Below, piece by piece: positions 35,401 through 46,024 of a stretch of DNA of 64,000 nucleotides. Each line of letters begins with the position of its first letter. Within the stretch, counting starts at the first letter, position 1. The stretch is taken from contig CM054155.1 in assembly GCA_028751875.1 (NCBI GenBank), positions 10,197,255 through 10,261,254 of the forward strand, written 5' to 3'. The DNA is from Rapana venosa (Eukaryota; Mollusca; Gastropoda; Neogastropoda; Muricidae). The position numbers and the translations under genes are program-made. The notes under the pieces are model-generated. The model was given only the letters and a program-made list of their open reading frames with translations. It was not told the DNA's origin and searched no databases.

Positions 35401-36476
35401 CACAATTCTCTCTTATGCCGAAGTCAGATGCTCTGGACCTGATAGTTTCCCATTATCCTTTCCACGTTTAGATATCAAAAATGACATCAGAAGTAAAAAA
35501 CACTCTTAAAGTGTAACAATATAAAAAAAAAAAGAAAAAGCTAAAAGTCTTGATGTAAATAAAACCAAATACAAAAAAAAATGGTATAACATTTTTACAA
35601 TAAAAAGAATTTTTTAAAACAAAATCCATATAAAAAAAGATCATTGTACAAAATGTTGTTGCATCAAAGCAGCTCTGTATACGGTGACATACAGCAAAGT
35701 TGATTCATTCCCATCTTCATGTACAAAACTGTAAACGATAAATACACTGGCCAACTATCAATAACCAAACTGTTTCCTTCCAATAACTCAGTATGTATAC
35801 ACATTACTATCACCACCACCACCTTCCTCCATCCCAACAACTACCCCCCCCCCCCATCCAAGTCAATATGACCAATTCATTATTACCAAGCTTTGTTTCC
35901 TTTTTAAATGATTCAAACCACTCGGTTTGTATTATACATTGCCATCCCTACCACCATCTTTCACCGCAACAATGTGTGTGCATGTGCATGCGCGTGCATA
36001 TTTGCGCATATCATAGCTTTGAAATGGCCTAAAATTTTGGGAATAACTATCTACTCAAAAAAACACGCTAACAACAACGAATATTTTCTTTCAGAATTTG
36101 CCCTAACTGCAGCTGGCACTAGAAAAAGAGCTAATTCAGGTACATACAGAAACAAATCCTAAAATATTGCACAGTAGTTTGCTACATTGAATGAAGGAAG
36201 GCAGACTACTATGAGAAAGTGGATGACCCATATGCCAACTATCCTATTCAATTGTTTCCAAATTAAAAAAACAAACACCACTGCTGGTGACCTCGTTGGT
36301 AATGAAGCAACAAATACAGTATGATGTCTTGGTAGATAAATGATTAATGCAACTGCTAACTCAACAGGGGCTTGCTTACACACACAGAGAAAAATGTGCA
36401 TATGTGCATGCACGTGAATGCTTGTCTGTTATCCTTGAAGTATAAAAGATTTCATCTTGGAAAATAATGTTTTGCC

Positions 36477-36552
<76 letters not shown>

Positions 36553-36904
36553 GCACACACTAATGCTGTTTCATTCCAGTATTTTGGGAGAGCCACATGT
36601 GGATGACACCATCACAGGTGAAGACAGTTTCTCAAGACTGTGATTATACATGAAGGCAAATTGAGCATATCATGCCTCACAATGGATTTTCGTGTTTTAT
36701 CTTTGGCATGGAAAATGGAACGGCAACACACACACATGCACACACACACACTTTATCAATGGATTTTCAGTTTCATGATCACATTATGGAGTTACTTCTC
36801 TGGAGTTATGGCAGAGGGAAAGTGATATTTCCTCGTCACTGCTGTAGTATCACCTGAAATCAAGCTTACATTCCATCCCACCCACATGTTCCTGGAGATG
36901 TCGT
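35401..36904. other. AT-rich sequence with a long (CA)n
   Basis: C-run at 35845-35855, (CA)35 at 36480-36549, (CA)n at 36728-36750. No exon or RNA gene was supported. Confidence 0.55.
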
Positions 36905-37110
36905 TCTGCCCCTGTGGGGATGGATGCCAGGGGCCTGTCAGTCACTATAAACAGCATCCCCACCTTCTGGAAATTCTGTGCTATGAGTTCCCTCTTTTTT
37001 TATTCATGCCTTGTTCCTTTTCTTCCTGTCACTTCTTTCTTGTCTGCTTTCTGCCTTCTTGGTCTGTTCTCCTGCCTTGTTTCCAGAAAGACTTAACAAT
37101 TCTCTTCCAC
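36905..37110 (+). repeat. Dispersed repeat family B, copy 2
   Basis: Shares agcatccccaccttctggaa, gccttgttccttttcttcct, ctgccttcttggtctgttct and the terminal tttccagaaag with 35196-35400. Confidence 0.8.
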
Positions 37111-37980
37111 GCTTACGTTGGAAATGTTGGATCTGACTTGTTAGGCGCTTAACCACCGCATTTTCGTTTATATGACAGACACCAACAGTTGCTGTCTGAT
37201 GAATCCTAAATCAGCTTGCAATACTAACCCATCTCTTAAACTCAAATTCTGCATGTGCCTGTAGAGTATACAACTTAAGATTCTGTGCTGTGTTTGTTTG
37301 TTCTTCCTATTCTCCTTTCTCTGTCTTTTCAGCTTGGTCCCAATGAATCCAATGTAAGTATACACACACCATGGTTTATATAATGCATCAGTTCTTTGGA
37401 CCTGGTGGTTTATGGCAGATGTAACTAGATGATTATGTCATTTGGAGAGGGATGGGCTCTGGCAGGTTCAATGTGCTCAAGAGACATGGCTGGAAGCTGC
37501 AGTGCAATAACTTCTCAGGGAGTTAGTTGAAGGAGAAAAGAAACACAAACACGCACGAATGCGCTCAAACACACACACACACACACACACTTTCTAGACA
37601 CTACTGCAGAAGAAGGCCTCAGGCTGAAATATTTGGGTTTTTTTTTTAACAGACTTTTAAAATTATTACTTCTCTCTCTCTCAATATACATACACACACA
37701 TATTCTGTAAGATACTAACAAGACCCATAACATGATATGATTTTCAATTGTACCTAATGTCTGCATAATTATTTTTAATATGTTGGCACCTGTCCAACTC
37801 CCTCCATCATTCAAGCATGACTGGTGATGAGCTTGTACATTCATAACCATTTTGAAAATGGTTTTTTATGTCATTAGTAACCAAAAAAAGGCTGGATTTG
37901 TAAAATTTATTCTACAGAAGCTGAAGGCAGCAGCTTCTATAGAAATGAACCCAATGACCATCAATAGATTCCTTGTTGTA
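37111..37980. other. No supported feature
   Basis: Unique sequence with (CA)n at 37567-37590 and a short (CT)n near 37670. Nothing else recognised. Confidence 0.5.
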
Positions 37981-38232
37981 AAGGTAAAGGTGTCCCATAA
38001 CCTATGTGGTCATAGGGGAGTGAGGCGTCAGTGACCTCGCTTCTCCAGAGACCAGCATATTGAGGGCGGCGCCCATCTCCTCTCCCTCGCTGCTTTACCT
38101 TCCCTGACCCTATGGAGGCAGGTACCCATTGACCACTGGGGAACTGTACTGAAGCCAAGATATGCAAACGGTCACCCATCCAACTGCTAACCATGGTCCA
38201 CGCTGCTTAACATTGGCTAGGGGAAAGCAAGT
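37981..38232 (-). mobile_element. tRNA/5S-rRNA chimeric SINE, family F
   Basis: Inverted copy: tgttaagcagcgtgg and tggatgggtgaccg at the right, then the body with cttggcttcagtacag and ggtaaagcagcgagggagag. The tRNA-like end is decayed. Confidence 0.8.
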
Positions 38233-38426
38233 GCGCGAGTCCTTGTTGTAACTGTATGCAATTTCAAATAAAATCAATCTGGAAACTAACAACCCCTTTC
38301 CCAACCTAACATTCCATGCCTAAGTTCATCCTGAGACAGGAAAATGATGTTGATAATGCTGAACTCCCTCAGGGGAGTGTTTTAAAGGGAGAGGGACTCC
38401 CCATTTTGATTTTAGACTTAGTTTTT

Positions 38427-38565
38427 AACCTTTTCCCTACGGGTAACCTGCTGTTGGGTAACCAGCCATCTACTAGCCCTTCCCTCTGCATCACCCACTA
38501 CTGGGTTTCAAAAACATACAAATGCGCACAGTGCATGTGTACTGCGAAATAGGGGTTTTCTCAAC
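38427..38565. mobile_element. MITE-like family E, right end incomplete
   Basis: aaccttttccctacgggtaa, cttccctctgcatcacccac, tgcgcacagtgcatgtgtac. The terminal tagggatagtgtt is missing. Confidence 0.65.
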
Positions 38566-38684
38566 AAACAACATCATAGGGATTGCGTTAAAGCAGTCAC
38601 GTGATTGTTGATATGGTCAATGTAAGACAACATGTCAGGTAACAAACAAACATCAGTGTGACATTGTGATGTCAACAAACTACA

Positions 38685-39175
38685 ACAATGACAGACCAAG
38701 ACATGAACAAACAACAACAACAATGACAGACCAATACATGAACAAATAACAACAAAACTGACAGACCAATACATGAACAAAAATCAACAACAATGACAGA
38801 CCAATACATGAACAAACAACATCAACACTGACAGACCAATACATGAACAAACAACAACAAAACTGACAGACCAATACATGAACAAAAACAACAACACTGA
38901 CAGACCAATATATGAACAAACAACAACAACACTGACAGACCAATACATGAACAAACAACAACAATGACAGACCAATACATGAACAAACAACAATAACACT
39001 GACAGACCAATACATGAACAAACAACAACAACAACGACAGACCAACACATGAACAAACAACAACAGTGACAGACCAATACATGAACAAACAACATTGACA
39101 GACCAATATATGAACAAAAAACAACAACAAAACTGACAGACCAACACATGAACAAACAACGAAACAAATGGCCAG
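38685..39175. repeat. About 32-bp CAA-rich minisatellite
   Basis: About 15 copies of gacagaccaatacatgaaca plus aacaacaacaa, varying by 3-bp CAA steps. On the minus strand this makes 100-180 codon frames that are repeat artefacts. Confidence 0.93.
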
Positions 39176-39344
39176 CCCAAAATGTCATTCAAAGAATCCC
39201 ACATCAGCAGAGACAAAGCCCCAGTCCAACATCATGGTCCATGAACATTCATAGGAAAATGTTTCGCAGAAACAACAGTCGGCCCAAAAAGTGATGTCCA
39301 GACATGATCATGAAGGTCAACCAGGGGAGGCAATATGTAATACT

Positions 39345-39621
39345 TAATAAACACTCATCTTTTAATACATGCTGTTACTCATCTTGTAATACATGCTAAC
39401 ACTCATCTTTTAATACATGCTAATACTCATACTGAACAAAATCATCCACACAACAGTATGCACGACACAATGAATCCAGCACAACGGTCGCCATGCCCCA
39501 TCAAATCATGGAATGGTGCAGCTTTAGTGCTGGGATCGTCTAGCCATCGGCATGATCATTATTTGTAACAACACACAGGCAGCAGAATGAATCGATTCTT
39601 CTTTGCATAACAGGCTTGGAT

Positions 39622-39652
<31 letters not shown>

Positions 39653-39660
39653 GCAAGCTG
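39345..39660. repeat. Short tandem repeats (25-bp x3; (CAAG)n)
   Basis: Three copies of actcatcttttaatacatgc (about 39352-39430), and (CAAG)n at 39615-39657. Intervening sequence is unremarkable. Confidence 0.8.
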
Positions 39661-39776
39661 ATCTTTTCTTTGAGGACAAACATGCCGGCTGCTGTTTGAC
39701 AAGTGGCGTTTCTTATCAGAGGTGGGTGTGCTTTTGGTTGCTGACTTAACTGTTCTTTTCCACACACACACACTCC

Positions 39777-39881
39777 TTAACCCTTACAGTGCCAACATTG
39801 CACTGCAGCAATATGAATAGCGTGCACAATGCACAAATCCAGCATAACTCGGTCGAGGGTGGTCCTGGGCCCAGTGGTTAA
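39777..39881. mobile_element. 105-bp TTAA-flanked short inverted-repeat element
   Basis: Left end TTAACCCTTACAGTGCC; right end in reverse complement TTAACCACTGGGCCC. TTAA borders both sides. Similar in design to 871-1587, but the terminal match is weaker. Confidence 0.4.
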
Positions 39882-39889
39882 AGTAACCC

Positions 39890-40030
39890 GCCCTTTCCTT
39901 TTACCAAGTCCAAGTGTGGTGGTCAGTTTCTGCTATAATTAGCACCAGCTGGGCTGGGATGGGCTGGACAGCAGCTGAGAGCAGCTGAAAGTGGGGGAGA
40001 CTGACAGCTGTGGTAGCTCACCACCAATGT
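39890..40030 (+). repeat. Dispersed repeat family J, copy 1
   Basis: Shares tgctataattagcaccagct, tggac and gacagctg with 53150-53300. Class unknown. Confidence 0.6.
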
Positions 40031-40149
40031 CACAGAACTACAGTGTGATGAACTAGGGTGATGTCAGAACACTTCTTCGAGCCATTCTCACTCTGGTATT
40101 TGACAAGATGAACACAACAGGAGCCAGATGCTGATCCTAACAGAACTCC

Positions 40150-40690
40150 CTGATGTATTGGTATAATGTATTGGTCTAATGTACTGGTATAATGTATTGG
40201 TATAATGTAGTGGTGTAATGTACTGGTATAATGTATCGGTATAATGAATTGGTATAATGTACTGGTATACTGTATTGGTATAATGTACTGGTATAATGTA
40301 TTGGTATAATGTACTGGTATAATGTACTGGTATAATGTATTGGTATATTGTATTGGTATAATGTATTGGTATAATGTACTGGTATAATGTATTGGTATAA
40401 TGTACTGGTATAATGTATTGGTATAGTGTACTGGTCTAATGCATTGGCATATGGTATTGGTATACTGTATTCGTATACTGTATTGGTATAATGTATTGGT
40501 ATAATGAATTGGTATAATGTACTGGTATAATGTATTGGTATAATGTACTGGTATAATGTATTGGTATAATGAATTGGTATAATGTACTGGTATAATGTAT
40601 CGGTATAATGAATCGGTATAATGTACTGGTATAATGTATTGGTATAATGAATCGGTATAATGTAATGGTATAATGTATTGGTAGTCCTTT
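40150..40690. repeat. 13-bp minisatellite (tggtataatgtat/c)
   Basis: About 40 copies of tggtataatgtac or tggtataatgtat, partly alternating so that a 26-bp dimer is visible. Open frames follow from the dimer and trimer phasing. Confidence 0.95.
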
Positions 40691-41771
40691 TTAATGCATG
40701 AGCACAGTCTTCACTTATCCCTTGTTTTTCCACTACAGGTATGAAATGAGGGTTGCTTTTTTTTGAAACATGACTGACACTGGGTATGACAGCGAAGCAG
40801 AATGGATGGCAGTTCCAGAGTTAACTCGCTTCTATTGACCTTCACCATCAGCAAGTCAATGAGCAATAATCATCAACTGGAAACTCACTGATTAATTAAA
40901 TCTTACAAGGGCCACACAAGCATGAGTCATTGTTCGGCTTGAAAATGCTGCAAATGGACGATCGATTAATCACAAGAAATGTGCATCAAATATCCATGTT
41001 GTAATATTCCAGTAGAAACTTCAATCTATTTATTTGATGAAAAAGGTAATCCGAGCAGTGCCATATTTCATAATACATATTCATATACATATATCAAAAC
41101 TATGTTACAGCGAACATAAATGTGATTAATAGCGACACAGTTTTTCACATAATGACAACTGTGACAGTCGAGGGAAATCATGTACAAATGAATGAAGTAA
41201 AACCTCCATTTTCTTTCAAAATCAGATTTAGTTTCATCCACTCCAACTCAGCTCCTCACGCATTCCTCACCCCTCCCGCTTCCATTAGTCAGGATTCCAT
41301 TTCTCTGCACAGGACACTGACTGAGATAATACCAAAAAATTCTGGAAACCGTTACTGACATACGGTTTCTGCCATAGCACACACACACAGACTTCAGCCA
41401 TACCAACAAATATTAAAAAATCAAAAAATCACACCATGTTTGAACTACAGGAGAGAACCCCCCCCCCACACACTGATTCTGAAAAAATACCTACAAAGAT
41501 TATACACTTTCTGGCAGCCACTATTTTCTTCCAATTCAAAAAACACAAGAAAATGCAACGAAAAAAACAAATCGGAAAAACCCTGACAAATATCATTGCA
41601 GGCTGCATCACTCACCAAAAAAAAAAAAGCCATTTCAAAACGAACACGAGTTAATAATTTCATTCAACAAAAACTAAAATCCACGATTGAAAGGGATTGA
41701 ACGTAAAACACACCCAAAAACACTGACAGACAGACAGAAAGAAAGAAAGAAGCAGACCACTCGGCTACAAA
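40691..41771 (-). other. Candidate 3' UTR of the SLC16-like gene
   Basis: Directly downstream of the transporter stop codon on the minus strand. An AATAAA on the minus strand at 41034-41029 would give a 3' UTR of about 740 nt. No other exon was seen. The UTR call rests on position and the hexamer only. Confidence 0.4.
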
Positions 41772-42004
41772 TCAAAGTGACGTTTTCCTCGAAGGCTCTA
41801 AAGTTATCTCTTCGTCGGTGGAGGAGGAATCTATGCTACGCACGCCCATCACTTTCTGATGCTCGCGTTTCTCCGGCAGCATGTTGCGGCGGTAGCGTCT
41901 CTGTACGCAGGGCAAGAGGTAGAGCATAGCGCCGCTGAAAGCGATCAGCGTCCCCATCACTGCGAAGGTGATGTTGTAGCTTTTCGTCCAGTCGTACATC
42001 CACC
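41772..42004 (-). CDS. SLC16/monocarboxylate-transporter-like, last coding exon (TM12 and C-tail)
   Basis: Acceptor CTCAG|GGTGG (AG at 42006-42005), stop TGA at 41772-41774. It begins by completing a Gly codon (phase 1): G-W-M-Y-D-W-T, the end of the conserved P-x-A-G-W-x-Y-D-W-T motif of SLC16 proteins. Transmembrane segment 12 follows (YNITFAVMGTLIAFSGAML). A 40-residue cytoplasmic tail is rich in R/K near the membrane (QRRYRRNM), with a Ser/Asp/Glu stretch (DSSSTDEE) before the stop. No lesion. Confidence 0.95.
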
Positions 42005-42117
42005 CTGAGACAAGGTGAAGATGTTAGCACAGTTGTGTTATGTTATGTAGTCTTGTTGTGTGGTGGTGTGGTGTTTATTTCTGTCAGGATGTCGTATGTA
42101 CGGTTATATGATTGGTA

Positions 42118-42140
42118 TTGAGAGAGAGAGAGAGGAGTGA

Positions 42141-42172
<32 letters not shown>

Positions 42173-42371
42173 AGAGTGTGAGAGAGGGTAATATTTACAG
42201 TAGTATGACTGACACTGAGCGAGTGAGTGTGTGTGATGATGTAGAGAGAGGAGAGAGAGCGAGAGAGAATATTTACAGATATATAATGATACAGTGTGTG
42301 TGTATATAATATATATATATATATATATTGTGTGTGTGTGTGTATATATATAAAAATTATATATATATATA

Positions 42372-42403
<32 letters not shown>

Positions 42404-42510
42404 TAGTGTGGTGTGTGGGGGGTGTGGGTTGGTGGGTGGGTGTGTGTGGTGCATGTGTGTAGTTAGAGAGAGAATATTTACAGATATATAATGATACAGT
42501 GTGTGTGTGT

Positions 42511-42545
<35 letters not shown>

Positions 42546-42625
42546 CATATCTGTGTGTGTGTGTTTGCGTTTGTGTGGTGTGTGTGCGTGTGTGTGTGTG
42601 TGTGCATGTGTGTGTGTGTGAAGTC
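42118..42625. repeat. Compound GA/GT/TA microsatellite block
   Basis: Alternating (GA)n, (GT)n and (TA)n runs with an internal duplication: agagaatatttacagatata and tataatgatacagtgtgtgt occur at about 42264 and 42469. Confidence 0.9.
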
Positions 42626-42857
42626 AAGTTAAAATGACTTTTATTGAGGGTAAAAGACTGAAATTACACAAACTTTTTTTTATCCTTTCTTCAAGGCCTA
42701 CTCTTTAAACGAGGCAACAAGATGACTTTCTGTCTGCAAATAAATGCATTCCTAAACAAACCCTCAGCAAAAACAAAAACAAAACGAAAACCTCACAGAA
42801 AAAAGCTGACTCAGAACAAAACCTGATGAAAACCCCACTTTCATCCTCACTGTCACT

Positions 42858-44254
42858 GTCACTGATCCCTCAGATTCTGAATCCTTTGGGGCGCCTTCGA
42901 AGCTCTGTCAACCATCTTTCTCCATTCCTTGCGTCTCTCTGACGCTCTCAGGGTGTCTCTCAGCTCCATGTCTGTCCACTCTTGAATGTTGTCCTCCCAT
43001 CTCTTCCTTTGTCTGCCTCTTCTTCTTCCTCCCCTCACTGTGCCTTGTAGGATTGTTTTAGCAAGACCAGAGGAGCGTGTGACATGACCAAACCACTTCA
43101 GTTTTTGTTGTCTGAGGAGTGTTTGAAGGTCAGTATAGGGCACGATTTCATTGCGGATGCATCTCTTGACTTCTTCATTCGTGATGTGGTCTTTGTATGA
43201 GATGTCTAAGAGTCTTTGGAAGCAACTCATTTCTACAGCTCTTGTTCTTCTCTCTGTCCGCTGTGAAGGTCCATGATTCACATGCATATAAGAAGATTGA
43301 CATGACCAGAGAGCACATCAGTCTGATTTTGGAACTGATGGTGATTTTTCTGTTGCTCCAGATGGGTTTGAGCTTGGTCATTGCGGCTGTGGTCTGGGCA
43401 ATTCTTGACAGTATTTCTGGTTTTGATCCCTCGTCTGTCACGATAGATCCCAAATATATGAATCTGTGAACATTTTCAAGTTTCTGGTCTTTCATTTTGA
43501 TTTCTGATATGAAGTTGCTGTTAGTCATCACTTTTGTTTTTTCCCCGCTGATTTCCACACCAAATTTTGTTGATTTTTCTTCTATGCGGTTCACTAAGTC
43601 TGTTAGTTCTTGCTCGTGACCAGCTAATCCGACAATATCATCAGCAAAGCGCAAGTTTGTGATTGTTTGCCCTCCAATACTCACTGTTCCTACATGTTCT
43701 TCTAGTGCTTCTTCCATGATTCTCTCTAGAAATAGATTGAAGAGAGTAGGAGAGAGCAGGCAGCCCTGGTGCACACCGACCGTCGTCCGAAAACAATCAT
43801 CAATGTTGTTGTGAAACACTGCACTTGTTGCATTCTCATAGAGGCTCTGTACGACTTTGATCAGGTTGGCATTGATGTTGTAGAGGTTCATAGTTGCTCA
43901 CAGTGCAGCATGCCAAACTCAGTCAAATGCTTTCTTAAAATCAATAAAGACATGGTAGAGGTCATGGTAGAGATGCTGGAGATATTTTTCCATTATGAGT
44001 CTTATGTTGGAAGATCTGCTCTGTTGTACTGCATCCAGGTCTGAAACCAGCTTGTTCTGCGATGATTCTTTCAGCCTGTGGTTTGAGCCTGTTCAGTAAG
44101 ATCTTCAACATCACTTTGCTGGGGTGACTGATGAGACTGATGGTGCGGTAGTTCTGGCATTGTTGGTGGTTGCCTTTTTTAGGAAGTGATATTATAAGGG
44201 ATTGTGTCCACGCTTTTGGCCATACTCCAGTCTGCCAGATCATCTACCGTGAGT
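42858..44254 (-). pseudogene. 5'-truncated RTE-like LINE, mutated
   Basis: Minus-strand RT fragments in order: WTQSLIISLPKKGN; QNYRTISLISH; EQAGFRPGCSTTEQI; VGVHQGCLLSPTLFNLFLE; the FADD box (near 43640); KFGVEISGEKTKVMTNS; YLGSIVTDEG; LYACESWTF; then WFGHVTRSSGLAKTILQGT and RGRQRKRWEDNIQEW. Lesions: two TGA codons near 43900-43925 where Arg and Trp are expected, and frame changes near 43240 and 43960. The stop lies in a (CAGTGA)n tail. Confidence 0.9.
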
Positions 44255-44256
44255 TA

Positions 44257-44412
44257 AACTATTTCCTACGGGTAACCCGCTACAGAGTAACCATCCATCT
44301 ACTAACCCTTCCCTCCGTATCACCCACTACTGGGTTACAGAAGCATACACATGCGAACAGTGCACTAATACTGGGAAAGAGGGGTTCTCTCCCTTAGCGT
44401 AGGGATAGTGTT
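44257..44412. mobile_element. MITE-like family E
   Basis: aactatttcctacgggtaac to cgtagggatagtgtt, with cttccctccgtatcacccac inside. It abuts the truncated 5' end of the LINE, so one may have inserted beside the other. Confidence 0.7.
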
Positions 44413-44483
44413 GAAGTGGTATATATAAATATATATATAAAAAAAGGATGGATTAAAAACCAAAGCCATGGACAACAACTGAC

Positions 44484-44609
44484 CAGCCATGGGAGAGCCG
44501 ATGAAGGTGGCCGCCCCTTGGAAGAGCAGCAGCAGACCGAAGGAGTTGGTCAGCACGTCGATGCCCAGCAGGTCCACCAGCACGATGGAGGTCAGCGACA
44601 CGTACACTC
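44484..44609 (-). CDS. SLC16-like transporter, coding exon (TM10-11)
   Basis: A 126-nt minus-strand exon, phase 1 at both ends, acceptor TGCAG|GAGTG (AG at 44611-44610), donor GCTG|GTCAGT (GT at 44483-44482). It encodes VYVSLTSIVLVDLLGIDVL, then NSFGLLLLFQGAATFIGSP and MAG. This is the conserved L-x-N-A/S-F-G-L-L-L-L-F-Q-G-x-A-x-x-x-G-x-P-x-A-G block of the family. Its first 17 bases are also the first copy of a 47-bp tandem repeat that extends into the upstream intron, so several near-identical acceptors precede the true one. Confidence 0.95.
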
Positions 44610-45005
44610 CTGCACCACACACAACCTTCTAACTAACGTCAGCGACACGTACACTCCTGCACCACACACAACCTTCTAACTAACGTCAGCCACACGTACA
44701 CTCCTGCACCACACACAACCTTCTAACTAACGTCAGCGACACGTACACTCCTGCACCACACACAACCTTCTAACTAACGTCAGCGACACGTACACCCCTG
44801 CACCACACACAACCTTCTAACTAACGTCAGCCACACATACACTCCTGCACCACACACAACCTTCTAACTAACGTCAGCGACACGTACACTCCTGCACCAC
44901 ACACAACCTTCTAACTAACGTCAGCGACACGTACACTCCTGCACCACACACAACCTTCTAACTAACGTCAGCGACACGTACACTCCTGTACCACACACAA
45001 CCTTC
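44593..45005 (-). repeat. 47-bp minisatellite spanning an exon-intron boundary (9 copies)
   Basis: Copies begin at 44593, 44640, 44687, 44734, 44781, 44828, 44875, 44922 and 44969, exactly 47 bp apart, with only scattered substitutions. Each contains, on the minus strand, the acceptor ggtgcag|gagtgtacgtg plus the first exonic bases. The copy at 44593 is part of the coding exon. The polypyrimidine stretch is poor because the intronic part is GT-rich. Confidence 0.97.
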
Positions 45006-45250
45006 CAATTAACAAGTCAAGTCAAAATTTTATTTCCAGATGGTACATTGAATAAGCAATGCATTTGCTTTTTTTCATCAAGCCATCTATCTCAGAGCAC
45101 ATTTAAGCATGCACTTTAAGCTGACTTGGGAGATGGTGACAGTCCCTACCCTTAATTCACCCAAAGCCACAGCCAAGATTCGAACCCATGACTTCGTGAA
45201 CTCACAGGATGGAAGTCAAAGGCTCCATCCACTCAGCTACATGGCCATAC
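45006..45250 (-). mobile_element. tRNA-headed SINE, family G
   Basis: On the minus strand: ggccatgtagctgagtggat (A-box type), catgggttcgaatcttgg (B box), then aagggtagggactgtc and a 3' end near gaaataaaattttgac. Structure fits a tRNA-derived SINE. Confidence 0.78.
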
Positions 45251-45535
45251 AGCACACACGCACGCGCGCGTGCACACACACACACACACCCCCACAACCA
45301 CCCACCCACCCACACAGAGAAACACACACACAGAGAAACACATACACACAGAGAAACACACACACACAGAGAAACACACACACACAGAAACACACAGAGA
45401 AACACACACACAGAGAAACACACACACACACACGTACACACATACATACACACACACACACTTACACACACACACTTACACACACATACCCACACACTTA
45501 CACAACATCCCCCCCCCCCCACACACACACACACA
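45251..45535. repeat. (CA)n / acacagagaaac tandem repeats
   Basis: CA-rich sequence with about seven copies of cacacagagaaaca, (CA)n runs and a C-tract (45509-45520). Confidence 0.9.
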
Positions 45536-45592
45536 CAGCCCCCTTCTCACCGATAAAAAGGCCAAAGACAGCAGCGTAGGTGATCAGCAGAC
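45536..45592 (-). pseudogene. Intronic duplicate of an SLC16-like exon 3' end with donor
   Basis: About 57 bp matching 45691-45747 except one base. It contains, on the minus strand, ctgctgatcacctacgctgc and the TATCG|GTGAGAAGG donor. No acceptor or complete exon accompanies it. It lies 155 bp downstream of the real donor; reading through to it would meet a stop soon after the C/G-rich stretch. Confidence 0.9.
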
Positions 45593-45692
45593 ACCCCCCC
45601 CCCCCTCCTCCTCCACCCCCCCCACACACAAACACACACACTTACACCCACACACAACCACCCCCCCCCCCCCCCCCCCCACACACCCACAC
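45593..45692. repeat. Poly-C and (CA)n
   Basis: C-tracts at 45594-45605 and 45661-45680 with CA-rich sequence between; separates the duplicated and real exon ends. Confidence 0.9.
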
Positions 45693-45706
45693 AGCCCCCT
45701 TCTCAC

Positions 45707-45931
45707 CGATAAACAGGCCAAAGACAGCAGCGTAGGTGATCAGCAGTTCGTAGCTGCCCCCCACAAAAGGGCTGAGGGCAGTGGCCACTCCACAGATGGT
45801 CAGCGCCGTGTTGTACAGCATCAGGCGGTTGACCCACTTGAGGTCAGCGATGAAGCCGAACACCACGCGCCCCACAGTGTTGGCGATCCCGATGACCGAC
45901 AGCAGCCAGGCTGCCCGCCTGTCATCAATAC
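45707..45931 (-). CDS. SLC16-like transporter, coding exon (TM8-10)
   Basis: A 225-nt minus-strand exon, acceptor GGCAG|GTATT (AG at 45933-45932), donor ATCG|GTGAGA (GT at 45706-45705), phase 1 at both ends. It reads IDDRRAAWLLSVIGIANTVG, then RVVFGFIADLKW, MLYNTALTICGVATALSPFV and YELLITYAAVFGLFIG. The R in NTVGR sits where the TM8 substrate/proton Arg (R306 of MCT1) lies. The Asp four residues before it in MCT1 is Asn here, as I recall for orphan members such as MCT9/12/14. Confidence 0.95.
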
Positions 45932-46024
45932 CTGCCAACAGAACAGACCTTCGTTTTATTTTTGTTTTTTGCTTTTGAGGTGGCTATGAAGTCATGAATT
46001 TGAAGCTTACTTTGTTGGATGATC

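Larger units (their letters stand above)
42005..44483 (-). other. SLC16-like last intron
   Basis: Contains a microsatellite block (42118-42620), an RTE-like LINE in the same orientation as the gene (42858-44254) and a family E MITE (44257-44412). Nothing else recognised. Confidence 0.85.

Noticed and set aside
40771..40839. Short 22-codon frame starting MTDTGYDSEAEW
   Set aside because: Length and context are compatible with chance; no splice donor or similarity that I can support.
45109..45989. Long CA-repeat-derived frames on both strands around the transporter exons
   Set aside because: They are reading frames through (CA)n and poly-C plus the antisense of real exons.
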